This document shows, in pieces, positions 34,070 through 46,760 of a stretch of DNA of 64,000 nt. A program made the translations under genes and the position numbers. Source of the stretch: Massariosphaeria phaeospora (taxonomy: Eukaryota > Ascomycota > Dothideomycetes > Pleosporales); contig JAADJZ010000003.1 in NCBI GenBank assembly GCA_011032825.1, forward strand, positions 62,001-126,000, written 5' to 3'. Position 1 is the first letter of the stretch. Each line of letters starts with the position of its first letter. The notes beneath the pieces are model-generated. The model ran no database searches. It was given only the letters and a program-made list of their open reading frames with translations, and was not told where the DNA came from.

Positions 34070-37000
34070 CTATGGTACTACTTGCACTTGAAGGCTGGTT
34101 AACAGCTCGACAGCCCGCCTAGGCGACGGCGGTGGAGGCCGGTTTCTGCGCCATCTCGATATCCTCGAGCTCTGCGGCGCGCCCGCCCGGCCGCCACGCC
34201 AAGTGGTTGCGCCTTCGAGCATGCGCCTTTCCGCGCTGCTGGACGGGCGGACCGCTGCCAGAGAGCCGTCCAGCCACGCGAGCAGTGGGCGATGTTGTGT
34301 CTGTCTCCGCTGAAACACTGCGCCGAAGGCCTTGCAGGCCAGCCTAAAATCCTCGACAGTCAGCACTCCGGGGAACGGTGACAGGCGCCCAATAACAAGT
34401 AGCCGCACGTACCACTGGATCTGTCGCCGCGAGATGGCACTGCGCACTCTCTCGAGGTTCTGGCTGCCTTTGGCGCGTGTGCGACGCTGCAGCATTACAA
34501 ACGCGAGGCCGATTATACTATCGATTGTCTCTGTGCAATCGGCGCCGTCAGCGATACTCAGTGGGGGTATTTGTTAGCGGCGGCTTGATCGACATTGCAG
34601 TGCAGATGCTGATGCGCCTCGCGAGTCAAAAGTGCAGGAGTGACTGTTCCGCTTTTGGGACAGAGACTTACTGATAAGCAAGCTCGAGGGCGTGGACTTG
34701 ACTCTCGACAGACTGCGCGCATACGCGAAACACCTCACCGCCGCCTCGTGGAAGCTTTGGTGCAGATTCGCTAGCACTGTTGGCACAGTATTGAACGACG
34801 TGTCAATGAACATGGCTTGCAGCTGGATCTTGAAGGCACTTTTTCCGGTTAGCTTCGGCGATCCTACCTCGCGGGTGGGTTTGAGATGCCGGAATGAGTA
34901 CTCACTTGAGCGCTTTGCGGTGGAACGTCTGACCTGGCATCTTTGACAAGTCCACTGTCAACGAGTCCCCGACAGCTACACGAGTCAGACAACAGCACAC
35001 ATTGGGAGTTCTCACAATACTTACTTGCTGGGCCAGACCGCTCAGCATTCTTGCTAACTTCTAGGGTGTGCATCCCGATTTGGACGCCACAGTAAGGAAA
35101 CCGGTCATCCGAGACAGCTCTGGGAATGCGAAAGCCGTTTTCGGCGGCAATGTCAAAGTTCGCTAACGATTTCGCGGTCTTGACAGTGATGCCGTAGTCC
35201 GGATGGCCGCGATGCATGACCTGGACGAAGCGCTCGCCAACGTCGAGTTTGGTAGTGATCAAGCAGAAATCATCGAGGAGCCGCAGCAGCAGGGACTCAG
35301 GTCCCAGCGCGAAGTTCAAGACCTCGCGCTCAAACTCGGCGTAGAAGAAGTTACAAAGAATGCTCGATAAAACAGAGCCCTGAGGAATGCCCGTCTTCTG
35401 GCGGTAGAACCGCTTTCCGATCTTGACGAGGTTGCGCTCAATGTGCTCCCGTAACAGCTGCATCAAGTCGTCTCTGGTCTCGAAATGTCGCACGGCCGTG
35501 TTCACGAACACGGTGTTTGACTTGTTGCCTGCAAATTTGTTTTGCACCAGATAGTCGAAAGATTCCGCCTCTGCGGCCGCTCCGCTATGTGCAACATATC
35601 GCTTTAGCGGCAAAGGATTCACATATTCTCCGCCGAGCCGCTGCAGCTGGCCCAGCGGAGATATCTCCACGTGCTTCCCTGTAAGATACTGTTCCATGGA
35701 TATCAGGCTCTCTACCATTGTGAGTAAACGTTGCTGGGGGATGGTGTCGAAGCATGACTGGACATCGACTTTGGCAAAGTAGAGCGGAGCGTCAGCTAAG
35801 CCATGTTCCTGCAGTGACTTTCTGAACGAAGCTAATCTGGGAAACATGTCGCCCACCGAGAAAAGTGAAGAGCCAAATCTATCGGGTTGAAGCGACTGCG
35901 TGAAGTTAGCATATGAGATATAACCACACAATGTATGTAAACATGCCTTTTCGTAGTTTATCACGTTGAACACTGGGGCCATCACACTGTTGATGCTCCG
36001 TCCAAGTTTTGTTGCGCCATTTCGTACCACTTGTGGTCTCCGCTTAAGGTTCATGATCAACCTGACCCCGGTCTGCTTTGGCAGCAGGCGCATTTTGCTA
36101 AAGCCGAGAGACCGGGCAGACAGCAGCTTCGCAGCACGATCCGTCGGCATCTCTTCGAACATGTTCAGCCTCACACTCGACAGCGACGGTTCCGCCAGCA
36201 TGCGCCAAACATCGTGCCGAAAGTAGAAAAGACGGTTCCGGTGCACATTGGACTCGGTCGCATGGAAATTGGACCGAACCAGGGGAATCAGAAAGGAATC
36301 GAATATCCAGTACACAAACTCGAGAAATATCTCTTGCCGTTTATCGAAGTCGGGCTTGGCCATTTTGGAGGTGGTGGGCTGACCAGGCGGCTGGAGCCAG
36401 GCTAAACTCGATATCTGCAATATATTAGATACCAATAATTGCGCCAAGATGCAGGAACGAGCTGATTACCTGGAGCTTCTGTGTAACTTGATGCAGGGTG
36501 AGACTCTCGAACCTTCGGATACAGATGAATTGATCTATCCAGTACATCATAACGTGTTTGTTTTCGTCGCCCCCCCAGAAGCCGTTGGGAATGACTTTGC
36601 CTATTACTGCTCGACAAAAGGCTGATACATGCGCCGCGGGACAGGCCATGTCTGTGAAGGAAGTTTGGTCCACTGTTCGGCCTTTGAATTTGGAGGTTTT
36701 ATCGCCCTTTTTCGACGTTGCAGCCATAGCACCGGCCTGGCTAGGCTGAAGTGGATTCTTCCTCCAGGCCGGTCTGGAGGACAGATCAATTCCCTATAGC
36801 AGGTCAACACAATGGACTTCTAACACAGGGTGTTCAAATCACCTCGACTGGGCAGTAATGCCGAAGGAGCTCAATGTATGAACATTTTTCGTTGAGTTTG
36901 CGAAGCCTATCAATCAAAATTACAACGTCCCCTCGTAGTCGCTTTGGTAAATGCAACTTCCTTGTCGACATCTGTTCTTCCGAGCAAACGTTCTTTGGCA

Positions 37001-38299
37001 ATTGTCGTTCCATAGCTTGATTAATCTCTTTCTCGCGTAGCGTGTAATCTTTGAATGCCATGGCGGTTTCCCGCGTGTCCACTTTTGATGTGAAGGCATT
37101 GTGTAAGCCGAACTGTCGCGGAAACACGTATCGCATGATATGGATCGTCTGATGGCGGTCGCTTCGGTCTGGAAAGCGGTTAAGCACATCTGTCCAACGT
37201 GTCAGCGGATGCAGAGGATTATGGTTCATGTCCCAGGCGTACGGATATGACGCATCCCAAACCGGACACCCCCTTTAGCATTGAGCGCCGCTTTGGCGTA
37301 AAGCATGCGACTGCGAACAAAAGTGATCGCGCTTGGTTTCCTATCTTCGCCAAACAGAGAAGGCCGTTTCTGGCCGCTACCATCTTTCGTGGCGTTCACA
37401 GGAGGTTCATTTGTTGCATGCGTTTTTACTTTGATATCTGATATGGGGGTGCCTACATCTTTTAGCTGAGTCGATGAAGCGAGAAACATTACACAAACCA
37501 CTTGTTTGGATGTAGTTGCCGCTACCTCCTTGCACTGGCGAAAAGACAGCGTGGTTGAGGAGCAGGTTCATCACAATACGATCTCCGCCTTCGCCCATGA
37601 GAGCATGCATGCGGCACCATAGTGGCCCTTTCAGAATCGCGATGTAGTTGTTCTGCTGATGTGAGACTAGTCCGGGAATGCCTTGCGCAGCATTGAGTTC
37701 GCCTCCATGCTTTTGATAGGAACCAGATCGCTGGAAGCCATGACAGAGGAGATGGGAGGGTCGATAGGAGTTCGACCTTTTGAAGAGCAACCAAATCACG
37801 AAGTCCACAGTCTACGTGACATTAGCATCCAGCTTCGCTACAGGCGTACAGTTGAGAAAGGGGTTCATACTGGAGCCTGGCGAAAATATCCCGGCCTGAA
37901 CGTGCTACCTGTATTACAGGCGGGCAGTTGTTGAGAGAAGGTTTCAATCTCTTTGTTTATTTCTTTTGCGGCCTCGGTAGAATCGGGTGCTTCGGCGGGG
38001 GCGGTCAGGCCAACCACGGTTGAGTCCAGCAGCCGGCCGAGCTCGTCGTCAAGACCCCCTCCGCGGCCGTCGCGAGGGGACTCGAGCAGTCCTAACTGAG
38101 TAATTCTCCGACGCCTGTTCTTGGACGACTTGGGGAGCTGTGACAGCAGAAATTGGCGCAGAGAGAAAACCTGAGTGTAGAGGCGCTGCAGGACTGGGTG
38201 GTCGAGCTCTGGACGTGTGGCGGTGGTAGATTGGTCGGAGTCGTTCCTGAGTCTCTTGGGGGGTCTACCGCCGCCGTGGGTCCCGCGTTTTCTCTTCAT
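34070..38299 (-). CDS. TERT: Telomerase reverse transcriptase
   Basis: Ten exons: 38299-37871, 37811-37499, 37458-37243, 37189-36843, 36793-36470, 36414-35025, 34975-34906, 34838-34672, 34530-34413 and 34343-34070, giving 1215 residues. It is the catalytic subunit that copies the telomerase RNA template onto chromosome ends. The N-terminus (MKRKRGTH, then PVLQRLYTQVFSLRQFLLSQ) and the block NNYIAILKGPLWCRMHAL (about 195-215) match the TEN region of fungal TERTs. The RNA-binding domain has the CP-type YVFPRQFGLHNAFTS (340-354), FCRAVIGKVIPNGFWG (494-509) and the T motif ending NRLFYFRHDVW (603-613). Reverse transcriptase motifs are intact: motif 1/2 near 650-668, motif A KVDVQSCFD with Asp760, motif B' TGIPQGSVLS at 884, motif C LLDDFCLIT with Asp924/Asp925, motif E YCGVQIG near 984. 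Introns are 41-138 bp. The exon 4 donor (GTGATT) is the least certain join. Confidence 0.95.
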
Positions 38300-39577
38300 G
38301 CTGGCATTTTACGTTGATGTGACGCAAAACGTCTCGCGCATATAGGGAGAAAATCAAATGCACCGAGCAGCAGTGGTGCGTGCGTGTGCTGGAGGGGGCC
38401 CTGTGTATGGTGTTGTGATTTTGCCCAGGTGGGCGACAGATTGCCCAAAAGAGCGTCGACACACCAGGGGCATAAGATTACATCCAATAAATATTGTGAG
38501 AGCCTTCTGTATGTCGCAAAAAACAACAGTGACACAGCAATCTCACAGCTATCTGTCTGCAGCACAAGCAAAAGCACGCAAAGGAGTCAGAACCAAGAGG
38601 GTCGGAGTGGACGAATAATGGGGCTGTCGTCATGGGTGTCTTGTCTCCTCCGCAGCCCCAAAATAGAGCTCCATGTCGGCTCGGCTGGGCAGTGCAGTGC
38701 TAGTTAGCTTCCAAGTTCCACAACACAAGACATAACACACTGGCTTTTGACAGTGCAGGGTGAATGAGGAATTGATTGATTACGGAGTACACCGCTTATT
38801 AGAGTCGTCTGTGTCGCCGAGCAGGGTCATCGCCCCAGATCGACCACAACATCCGCGTCCTGTGCCCCCAGGTTACACGCGTGAAGACTGCAGCGTGCTC
38901 TCCAAGTCCTCACTTATCAGTCAATCAACATACCCCCCGCGGTGGAGTGGTTCACTTTCCGGAAACCTATCGCCCTCCCCGCCAATCGCACGCTAGAGCA
39001 GCTTCGGTAGCAACGGTCGTCGGTGGGGAGATTGGCCGACAACCGCACTGGTGGACTGCAGGGCTCTCGCTCACCTCCTCCCGTGCTCTGTGCTCCCGTC
39101 GATCAGCAGCGCGAGGACCTCCACGCACAACCCGCCTCCGCCTCCGCCTCTATCCTCGACCGTGGCGCACTGCTCGCCCTCCCTGCCACTCCTCCTCTTT
39201 CCCAAACAAACAACCTTTCCCTCGCGAGTGGACGACCTCTCGCGCCGCGTCGTGCACCCACCTGCTGCCCTCCTCGACTCCTCGTGGGCGCGTCTGCCAC
39301 TTCAGGCTGAAACAGCAGACCTAAGGCGCAAACTTGGGCCGCAGCCGCCATCCCACGTTCATTGGCCCGCGCGCGCATAGATTGAGGACCTCCAGGTGTG
39401 AGTTGTCCCTCTGTATCCTTGCCGCCTCGATTTGCGTCTGCTGAAGCTCTCTAAGCCCTTGTCGCTGCCACAGGCTGATTGGTCTACCTTGCCCGCCAGA
39501 GACTGCTTGCTGCCTTGATTCGCGCCAACGCTGTTTTCCGTACTTGCAATCAGGATCATGGTCCGGTAGGGGTGACG
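38300..39577. other. Divergent intergenic region (TERT / DH-BAR-SH3 gene promoters)
   Basis: About 1.3 kb. Both promoters should lie here. The CT-rich stretch 39050-39300 and a possible 5' UTR intron (GTGTGAG near 39396 to CCACAG near 39473) precede the plus-strand gene. Frames of 90-147 codons at 38881-39380 overlap in several frames and are of low complexity. Confidence 0.45.
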
Positions 39578-42500
39578 ATGGGGGAGCCAGAGCACATCGC
39601 AATGGCAAACTATGCATATCACCCTAGCGTTGCCAGCTGGGTGCACACTACCTCGCTGGCCCAGTTCGACGGCACGTCCGACGAAGCCCCAGAGCAGTCC
39701 CAAGACGACTTCTACAATCCGACCGCCCACCATCCCGCCGACTACGACTCCACGACCCCCTCGACCGACATGGCGGCCACGCGCCAACGCCAGCAAACCA
39801 CGAATGGCGCGGTACGCTCGATTGCAAAGCCCTCGGTTCGATCTGTATCGACCCCAGTGACTGCGACGGGCCCTGTGCCGCGCTCTACACCTCAGCTACC
39901 AGGGAACCGCCCGACAGTGAGGAGTCTCGCCTCAAAGTTCAACCAGCCGTCGTCCACCGAAACGTCCCCGTCGAACTCGCGCACGCGTCCCCCACGAACA
40001 TCTGCAGCTGCGCGATCTTCGACAGATGCTTCTGCTCTACCCGCTTCAGCCTCCTCCTCGCCCGCCCCCGCCCCCGCTCGACCGACGAAAGAGGCTTCCT
40101 ATGGATCCTACAAGTTCAACAACCTGAGACCACGGGAGCGACCACAGCCGGCCCCAGCGACTCCTGGAAGCGCGCGACGTACAAGCGGTAGTAGGATAGG
40201 TCTGGATCGGCAAACGCTTCCGTCTCAGAGAGATGTGGCGTCCCCAACGACTAGTGCCACCCAGGCCCTCGCGTCTAGTCGACAGCCCTTTTTTGGAGAA
40301 GTAATTGGGGAGCATACTGCAGAGACACCTGGTTACGGCATCCCCAGTATGGGTGGTCCTCTTGCATCACCCACGTTGCCGAGCGGGAAGGATTCGATGA
40401 TCCAGTCGGGGGCGGATGACTCCCACTTGCCCCAAGAGCCCACTCTTTCACCAGCATCCTTCAACGACGCAGGAGACACAATGGATGTACAGCAGCCGGA
40501 ACCGTTGTTCTCTCGTGCTCCGCGACGGCGCTCTCCACCGTCGAGGATTCCAGTGGCTACTCAGCGAATGAGCGCAGCATCAGACTCTAGCTCTTCAACT
40601 CGGTCAATGAAGACTAGTTCGCGTCCTGTGGCTGAATATAGCAGAACTTCACCCACCCGCACACGTCGAATTCCTGTACCCACGGATGACGGCAATGCAA
40701 GGAAATCGAAACCTTCCACCCAACCCCTTCTTCAAGCAGTCAGTTACCGTGGGTACCGGGAACGGGGAAAATCTCCCCAGGGTACTAGTAGTGGCCCGAG
40801 CTTGGCGGCAGTCATTACTGCTCCTCTACCACCAACTTCACCACGCCTGCGAAACTCGCGTGAGAGACAACTTCTTGCGGAATCTCCCGGACCACGATCT
40901 ATAAGTGCTGATCCGCACGCGAGCCAAGATTATTTCGACCAGACAAACGCATCCGACGCGCCTCGCGATTCACGCATGCAAACAGAGCATAGCGTGAACA
41001 CTCGTGACGAGCATATAAACCAGATCGGCGCTGATGAAGACGTCAAGGGCTTGCTGCAACCCAATCAACTGGCCAATGAACAAGGTTCAAACACCTGGTT
41101 TGGTGCAGAACAACCTCTGAGTATTCACACCTCGAGCTTGCACGTGCCACAAGTTCCCGAGACTTTGTCTTCGAGCACGAATTTCGAGTACGGCGAGTCT
41201 CCGACTTTGGGAATGCCTGGAAGCTTTATGATGACGCCCCCAATCGCGCAGCAGACTCCTCCCATGGGTTATAGGGAAGAGCCGGATCGGTCACACGTGC
41301 CCCCGCCCCCACCCCCGCCGCCAGAAGAAGAGTTATTGTTACTGCAGCCTCGTGCCTTCATTCCACCAACCAAAAAATCTCCGACAGAGGCACCTCGTGC
41401 TAATGCTCCCCATGAGGCTTCTCCTGAGCTCGGGGTTAGGGAGTCTATACCCATCATGCTCGGAGAAGACGATGGGCAACCGGGATGGGGTGTCTCACCC
41501 ACACGAACACGGCATTCGCCTCGGCTGGATTTTGGCGCTCACAAATGGCGCGAGCAACCAGTCGACTTAACAGGGGTGATGTCTTATCTTGATGATGGCG
41601 ATGAGTCTCCCACTGACCCGTTCGCGAATCGCGAGTCTCTGCGGCCGGATGACTCAGCCAGCGTTGCCTTTTATCGCCAACTAGGTCATCGTTCACCCGA
41701 ATGGACTCCGCGGATGCCTGACGTGCCCGAGTCTGGGTCATTGACACTGGACAGCGAGGCTTATAGTGTGATCAACAAGGTCTTGAACCTCTACCATCAG
41801 TCAGAGAGCGTCACACCGGAAATGGCGTACAAATCTCGGCGACAGGTGCAGGATGTATCGCCTATCATCGCCCAGCACAAGGACTGGGGTTCAAAAGAGG
41901 CAACAGAGACTTATCTTGCGAGGCTTCTTAGCGATGCAGCAGGCTGCGAAGAGAGACAGGACGATGAAGAGACGGACCACGCCCGGGCAAGCAGCGTGCC
42001 TTCGCTGAGCATCCACGACCTAGACGAGGATCCAGAAGAGCCCCAGGCGGGCGGCACCGCTATAATATATCCGCCCGAATCCCGGAGGTACTCGCGAGGT
42101 TCGCGCAGCTCAACAGCGACGACCATCTACGAGGACAGGAGTCGGCCCGACAGTTTTACCGGGTCGCGCTCCCGTGACCACAGCAGTCTCCCAAGCTTTG
42201 CGCCTCACCCTCCGCCCAAGGATTGGCACCACCCAGCAGACGGCGGCTACTCGGTGCAGGACTCGCTGCGCGGATCTCACGACAGCATAGATCTGCCTTC
42301 GACGACCTCGGGCGCCATCCAGTTGCCAGAGATTCCAGGCGCGGGAGAGGGCCTCGGGCTGACGTTGCCAGCAGCAGGTGAGCCTCACCCCAGCGACCTG
42401 CAGCAACACGTCCCGCCATATCCGCCGCCGCGCCCACCGTACTCGCCTCCGCCTCCGCCCGTTCAGCCCCCGCTCGAGCTGCAGGCAAGGCCAAGCTTCT

Positions 42501-45060
42501 ACTCGGAGTACACCTCCCGCGATTTCGCTCCTGCCAACATGGACAATGTCCGCTCGCGTGGTCATTTCGATATCAGGATGTCGGAAACAGACCCTTTCGT
42601 CGACTCGCCAGTATCGCTATCTCGGTCTGGACCTGCATCACATGCTCAGCCGACCGCGCAGTCTGCCATGGATCCGAGTGCGGCGAAGGCACCGGCGACC
42701 AAAGCTCTCCGACATCGATACCGTGCCATGGAGGAATTCGTGAAGACCGAACATTGTTACTGTATCGACATGATGGTCGCCCACTCGATCTTCGAAGAGA
42801 CCGCAGGGGCGACTATGACAGAAAAAGAGCGTAAAACGCTATTCTGCAACAGCAAGGAGATTGAAAAGGCATCTCACATGCTGTATCGGTCGCTGAAGAA
42901 GGCCATCAGGCCCGTCGTAAACCACCAGCCGCCGCCAGGGGCGAATGGAGTACCCTCGGATGCTAGCAGCGTGCAGGGTTACATCCCACCCGACGACTCC
43001 GTCCAGGTATATCCGGACTACTCTGTCAACCCGTACGATGAATTCCAGTTTGTTACACGGGAGAACGACTTCAAGACTAACTTCGGCGCCATCATGATGG
43101 AGTTCGCTCCCAAGCTCGAGCGGCTACATCAAACGTACTGCTTGAATTTTAGCGATGCCCAAGAATATATTACCAGGACTAAGGATACTCCCGAGGTGCT
43201 CGGATGGGTTATGGCGTGCTTCAACCATTCGAAAGGACTCACTAATGCGTGGAACCTCAACTCGCTACTTGTTAAGCCGTGCCAGCGGATCGTTAAGTAC
43301 AGTCTGCTTCTCAAAGAGTTGATGGACACTACCGACCCGGACCATCCGGATATGCCGCACATCAAAGCTGCTCTAGAAGAGTATCTAAACATCAATGAGC
43401 GTATTAACGCGGCCAAGGCCCGTCAAGACACACTCCGAGCTGCTACCCAAGAGGGCAAGAAAGAGAAGAACAAGGGCTTCAGCGATCGAATTGGCAAGAC
43501 TTTCGTCAAAGCCCTTACATCCAAGGCCGATCGTACTCGACAGCAGACCGGCGCAGCTGCCATCTACAACGACACGCAGTACGAGGGGATCTCCCAGAAG
43601 TTTGGGGGACAGTTCTTCCAGATCCAAATCGTCATCCGTGATCTCGATGCTTACCTCGACTTTGCGAATGAGTTCATGTGCAACTTGAACATCGTCGTGC
43701 TGGGCTACATCGCTATGCTAGAGAGCGCGCCATCTTCAAACCCGGAGATAGAGAGCACTTGGCGTCGGTGGGCTCTGGGTCACTTCGAGCTCCAGAACGT
43801 GGCCCTCGAGGAGCATGTAAGTACAACCTGGGTCTCGTCCATACTTGAAACTAATGTCCATTGCAGAAGGAAGCCGTCCGTAGTCGCGTTCTGAAGCCCA
43901 TAACAGAGATGTGGGAACTATGGGGCAACAGGCCAGTGAAGCTGATAGAGCAGCGGAAGAAGGGCCTGGTGCAGTACGTCAAGTACAAACAAGCTGTGGC
44001 CAATAACGAGAAGATCGATCCTGCGGCCAAAAAGGCGGCCGAAGCTTTCGAGACGATCAACGAGACACTGAAGCTAGAATTGCCTCTGCTCTACGCCCAC
44101 ACGAAAAGGGGTGTGCGAACTTGCGTCAGCATCTTCATCAACCTCCAGCAAGATTGGTACAAGACCTGCTCCAAGAAGATCCTGCCGTTGCTGGAAACTG
44201 AACCGGAGCACACGCATTCGGCCGCCTATGACTTCAAAACATATGTAACCGAGTTCAAGTCAGACTTCAGCCGCATGGAGGAGAAAGCCAGAAGTCTCAT
44301 CATCTGTAATGAAGAGCTAATCAAGCAGCTGGCGAACAATACCATGTCTCCGGGACCGACGTTCTATGCCACGGACGACACTTCGTCTCGGAAATCCTCG
44401 TCCCGACGTACCGAGTCGATTGGTAGCGACATGTCCTTGATTGATCACAGGGGCCGTCTCAGCAATGGCTACGCCAACTCGCGTGCGCCAATGCGTTCAC
44501 TTGACGGTTCCGCGCGCTCTTCCGGCGCTGGTCCATCCTCTCTTGCTCGTGAGCGCCTCGACCGCAACCCGCCTTCAGCCACAGATATGAGCGACGGGAC
44601 TGCCACTCCCGTCCCGGCCGCAGTGCCCCGCCGCCCAGGCTACTACCCCAGCCTCGACGGCACCCTCGACGAAGAGTACAACCCGCCAGCCATCCTCGGC
44701 TCCAGCTACCTCAGCTCGTACCCCAGCTCGTCGCGTACCTCCGGCGTCTTCAACTCCGCGCTCCCCATGTCCGATTCTCCGATCCACCCCGCCGCCGGCG
44801 ACGAAACGCTGCCCGCCACGCCCAACGACCCCGAGGAGCTCGAAGTGCTGTTCCTGGCGGCCAGTCTCTTCGAATTCAACATCGCGCACGATCGCCGCGA
44901 GGGCGGCATCCCGTATCTGGTGTACGTGCCCGGCGAGATTTTCGACGTCATCGGCATGAAGGGCGAGCTGTGGCTGGCGAGGAACCAGGACGATCCGACG
45001 AAGACGGTCGGCTGGATCTGGGAGAAGCACTTTGCGCGCATCTTGCCTGAGGAGACGTGA
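39578..45060 (+). CDS. DH-BAR-SH3 Rho-family guanine nucleotide exchange factor (Gef1/Tuba-like)
   Basis: Two exons: 39578-43816 and 43867-45060, giving 1810 residues. The 50-bp intron is GTAAGT...ATTGCAG. Residues 1 to about 1030 are disordered, rich in Ser, Pro, Arg and Thr, with two proline runs. A DH domain starts near 1047 (RYRAMEEFVKTEHCYCIDMM) and includes the helix LLVKPCQRIVKYSLLLKELM, the CR3-like signature of exchange factors. A BAR-type region follows from about 1290 (FSDRIGKTFVKALTSKADRT) to about 1590, and a C-terminal SH3-like domain at about 1735-1808 (ends VGWIWEKHFARIL). There is no PH domain between DH and BAR. DH-BAR proteins such as animal Tuba and fission-yeast Gef1 activate Cdc42 at membranes; that is the likely role here. 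ATG 39602 (MANYAYHPS) is an equally good start; the frame is open further upstream to 39479. Confidence 0.9.
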
Positions 45061-45508
45061 TTCGCTGCCTCGACGACCAATTGCAGTCCTAATCCGCGTG
45101 GCAGAGATGCTTCCCCCTCCCCCCCCAAAAAAAGTTGTGTGTTACTCTGGCGTTTCGGCATGGCGGCAACGTTTTCTTACGGCCGCTTCGAAGACCCCTA
45201 TCCAAATCCAATCCACTTGTATCCTTCCATCACCCCTAAGTATTCCCCATCTCCCTCTTCTTCTCTGCGCTCGGTCGGTCTTTGCATGGGTTGGCGTTTA
45301 GGATGGATGGTTGGGCTCGGATCGGATCGTATGCATGATTTGGTATGGTATGGTTTGGTCGGGTATGGGTTTTATGGGAACTTGGGATACGGGGTATATG
45401 GCTTATGAGCTGAGCTGAGCTGGCTTGATATGCCGCCGATGATGGCTATTTCTGCACGCTATTATGCGTGAGCTGAGCTGAAGCCAGGTTATCAAAATGT
45501 GCGGAATT

Positions 45509-45556
45509 CTTTTTTTCTGCCGGATTGCTTCTTTTTTTTTCTTTTTTTTTTTTTAA
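45509..45556. repeat. Poly-T tract
   Basis: Two to three long T runs interrupted by single bases. Read directly. Confidence 0.85.
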
Positions 45557-45685
45557 GGGGCGGATGGCGGATGGCTGTATAGTATGAGATATCAGGATTG
45601 ACAGAATTGATCTGGAGAGAGAGTAGGCTAGGCTATAAGCTACATGAATGAACGGGCGAGGGTTCTGAAAGAAAGTTGGTGATTT

Positions 45686-45726
45686 GATGATAATGATGAT
45701 GATGATGATGATGATGTGTGTGTGTA
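45686..45726. repeat. (GAT)n then (GT)n microsatellite
   Basis: GATAAT followed by eight GAT triplets, then TGTGTGTGTAG. Read directly. Confidence 0.9.
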
Positions 45727-45980
45727 GTGCTGTAAGTGTCCGTGAGAAAGAAAGTGAACAGGTTTCAAAGAAAAAAGTTATCTGCGTGTGTGGCTGTGTG
45801 GTATACGTATACGTATTCCTGAACCAAACAACCACCAGCCAACCCGGCTTTGCGTTTTGCAGTAAGTAAGTAAGTAATCGCAAGTTGCGTTATTGGGGCA
45901 TTATCTACGGATTTCGTTCGCATGGGTACGTTATTATTATGTTACATCGTTACCGAATTATCAATGGGAATGAGGTGACA

Positions 45981-46035
45981 GGATTGGATTGGATTGGACA
46001 GGATTGGACTGAACTGGATTGAACTGGATTGGATT
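45981..46035. repeat. GGATT / GAACT imperfect pentamer tract
   Basis: Tandem GGATT units, interrupted by GGACA and GAACT variants, to about 46035. Read directly. Confidence 0.8.
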
Positions 46036-46588
46036 CTGCAAAAGCTAAAGAAAGCTAGCTAGCTAGCTAAGGGAGATGTATATCTAATCAATCACAGCCG
46101 ATCGATCTAATTGGTAATTGTTGGTATTAGCATGGCATGGGATTGCTTGACTATCTATTTATGTATCTATATACGTGCGATCGATTTGTTCAAGATAGAA
46201 GATGAATGCTGGCTGGCTAGAGGCGGAGGATCAGATTGTACGTTTGACGATTGGAGTCGAAGGACGCATCGAAGCCGAAGCCGAAGCCATAGAGGGCATC
46301 AAAGTTGTCGAGATGCGCCGTCCGTGCTGTACGTACGATTGTGTGTGCGAGAGGAGAAAGAAGGGCGCCTCGAGATCGCGCTGTGCTTTCCGGCGATGTG
46401 CTTGTCAAAGCAATCAATCGTTAACGCCGTCTCCCCCGACTTCTACTCCAATCAATCGGCCTCCCCGCCAACTTCATGCACGCTCCGCAGTCCAACGAGT
46501 AAGTATAGGCTCCGTGGCCGAACGAATGAACCGGTTCGGTTCGGCTCGGCTCCTGGGTCTAGGGAACTCCTACCCCTAGGAGCCTTGC

Positions 46589-46609
46589 ACCCCACCCCAC
46601 CCCACCCCT
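46589..46609. repeat. (CCCCA)n tract
   Basis: Four CCCCA units abutting the HMG-box fragment. Read directly. Confidence 0.85.
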
Positions 46610-46760
46610 TTAACATATTGCTAAGACTTTGTTTTGCCGGCTCTGCTGCTGGCCACTGAGGTCCGGATTCATGTCCTTGAACTGCGTGTGCATGGCATCC
46701 TTGAACATCATCCAGCAGTTCATGGGCTGCGGCTTGCGTTGTGTCTGACGGCGACAGTGA
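46610..46760 (-). pseudogene. HMG-box fragment resembling MAT-type HMG proteins
   Basis: On the minus strand a frame reads RKPQPMNCWMMFKDAMHTQF, followed by KDMNPDLSGQQQSRQ, and stops at 46610-46612. The pattern R/K-P-x-PMN-x-(W/F)-(M/I)-x-(F)-(K/R)-x-(A/M)-(M/H) followed by x-NP-x-L-S-x-QQ-x-S is that of helix 1 and the beginning of helix 2 of an HMG box. The MNCW-type start is typical of fungal mating-type HMG proteins. Only about 40 of the usual 70 residues remain: the helix 2-3 part with its conserved Trp is missing and downstream sequence is CCCCA-repeat DNA. No intron with good signals restores it. I call it a truncated relic; it might still be transcribed as a small frame starting near 46900. 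Confidence 0.5.

Noticed and set aside
34070..38299. Retrotransposon reverse transcriptase
   Set aside because: The TEN region, the CP/T motifs of the telomerase RNA-binding domain and the motif order are specific to TERT; there is no integrase, RNase H or gag.
38881..39380. Frames of 95-147 codons upstream of the exchange-factor gene
   Set aside because: CT/Pro/Ser-rich leader sequence open in three frames at once; consistent with 5' UTR and promoter.
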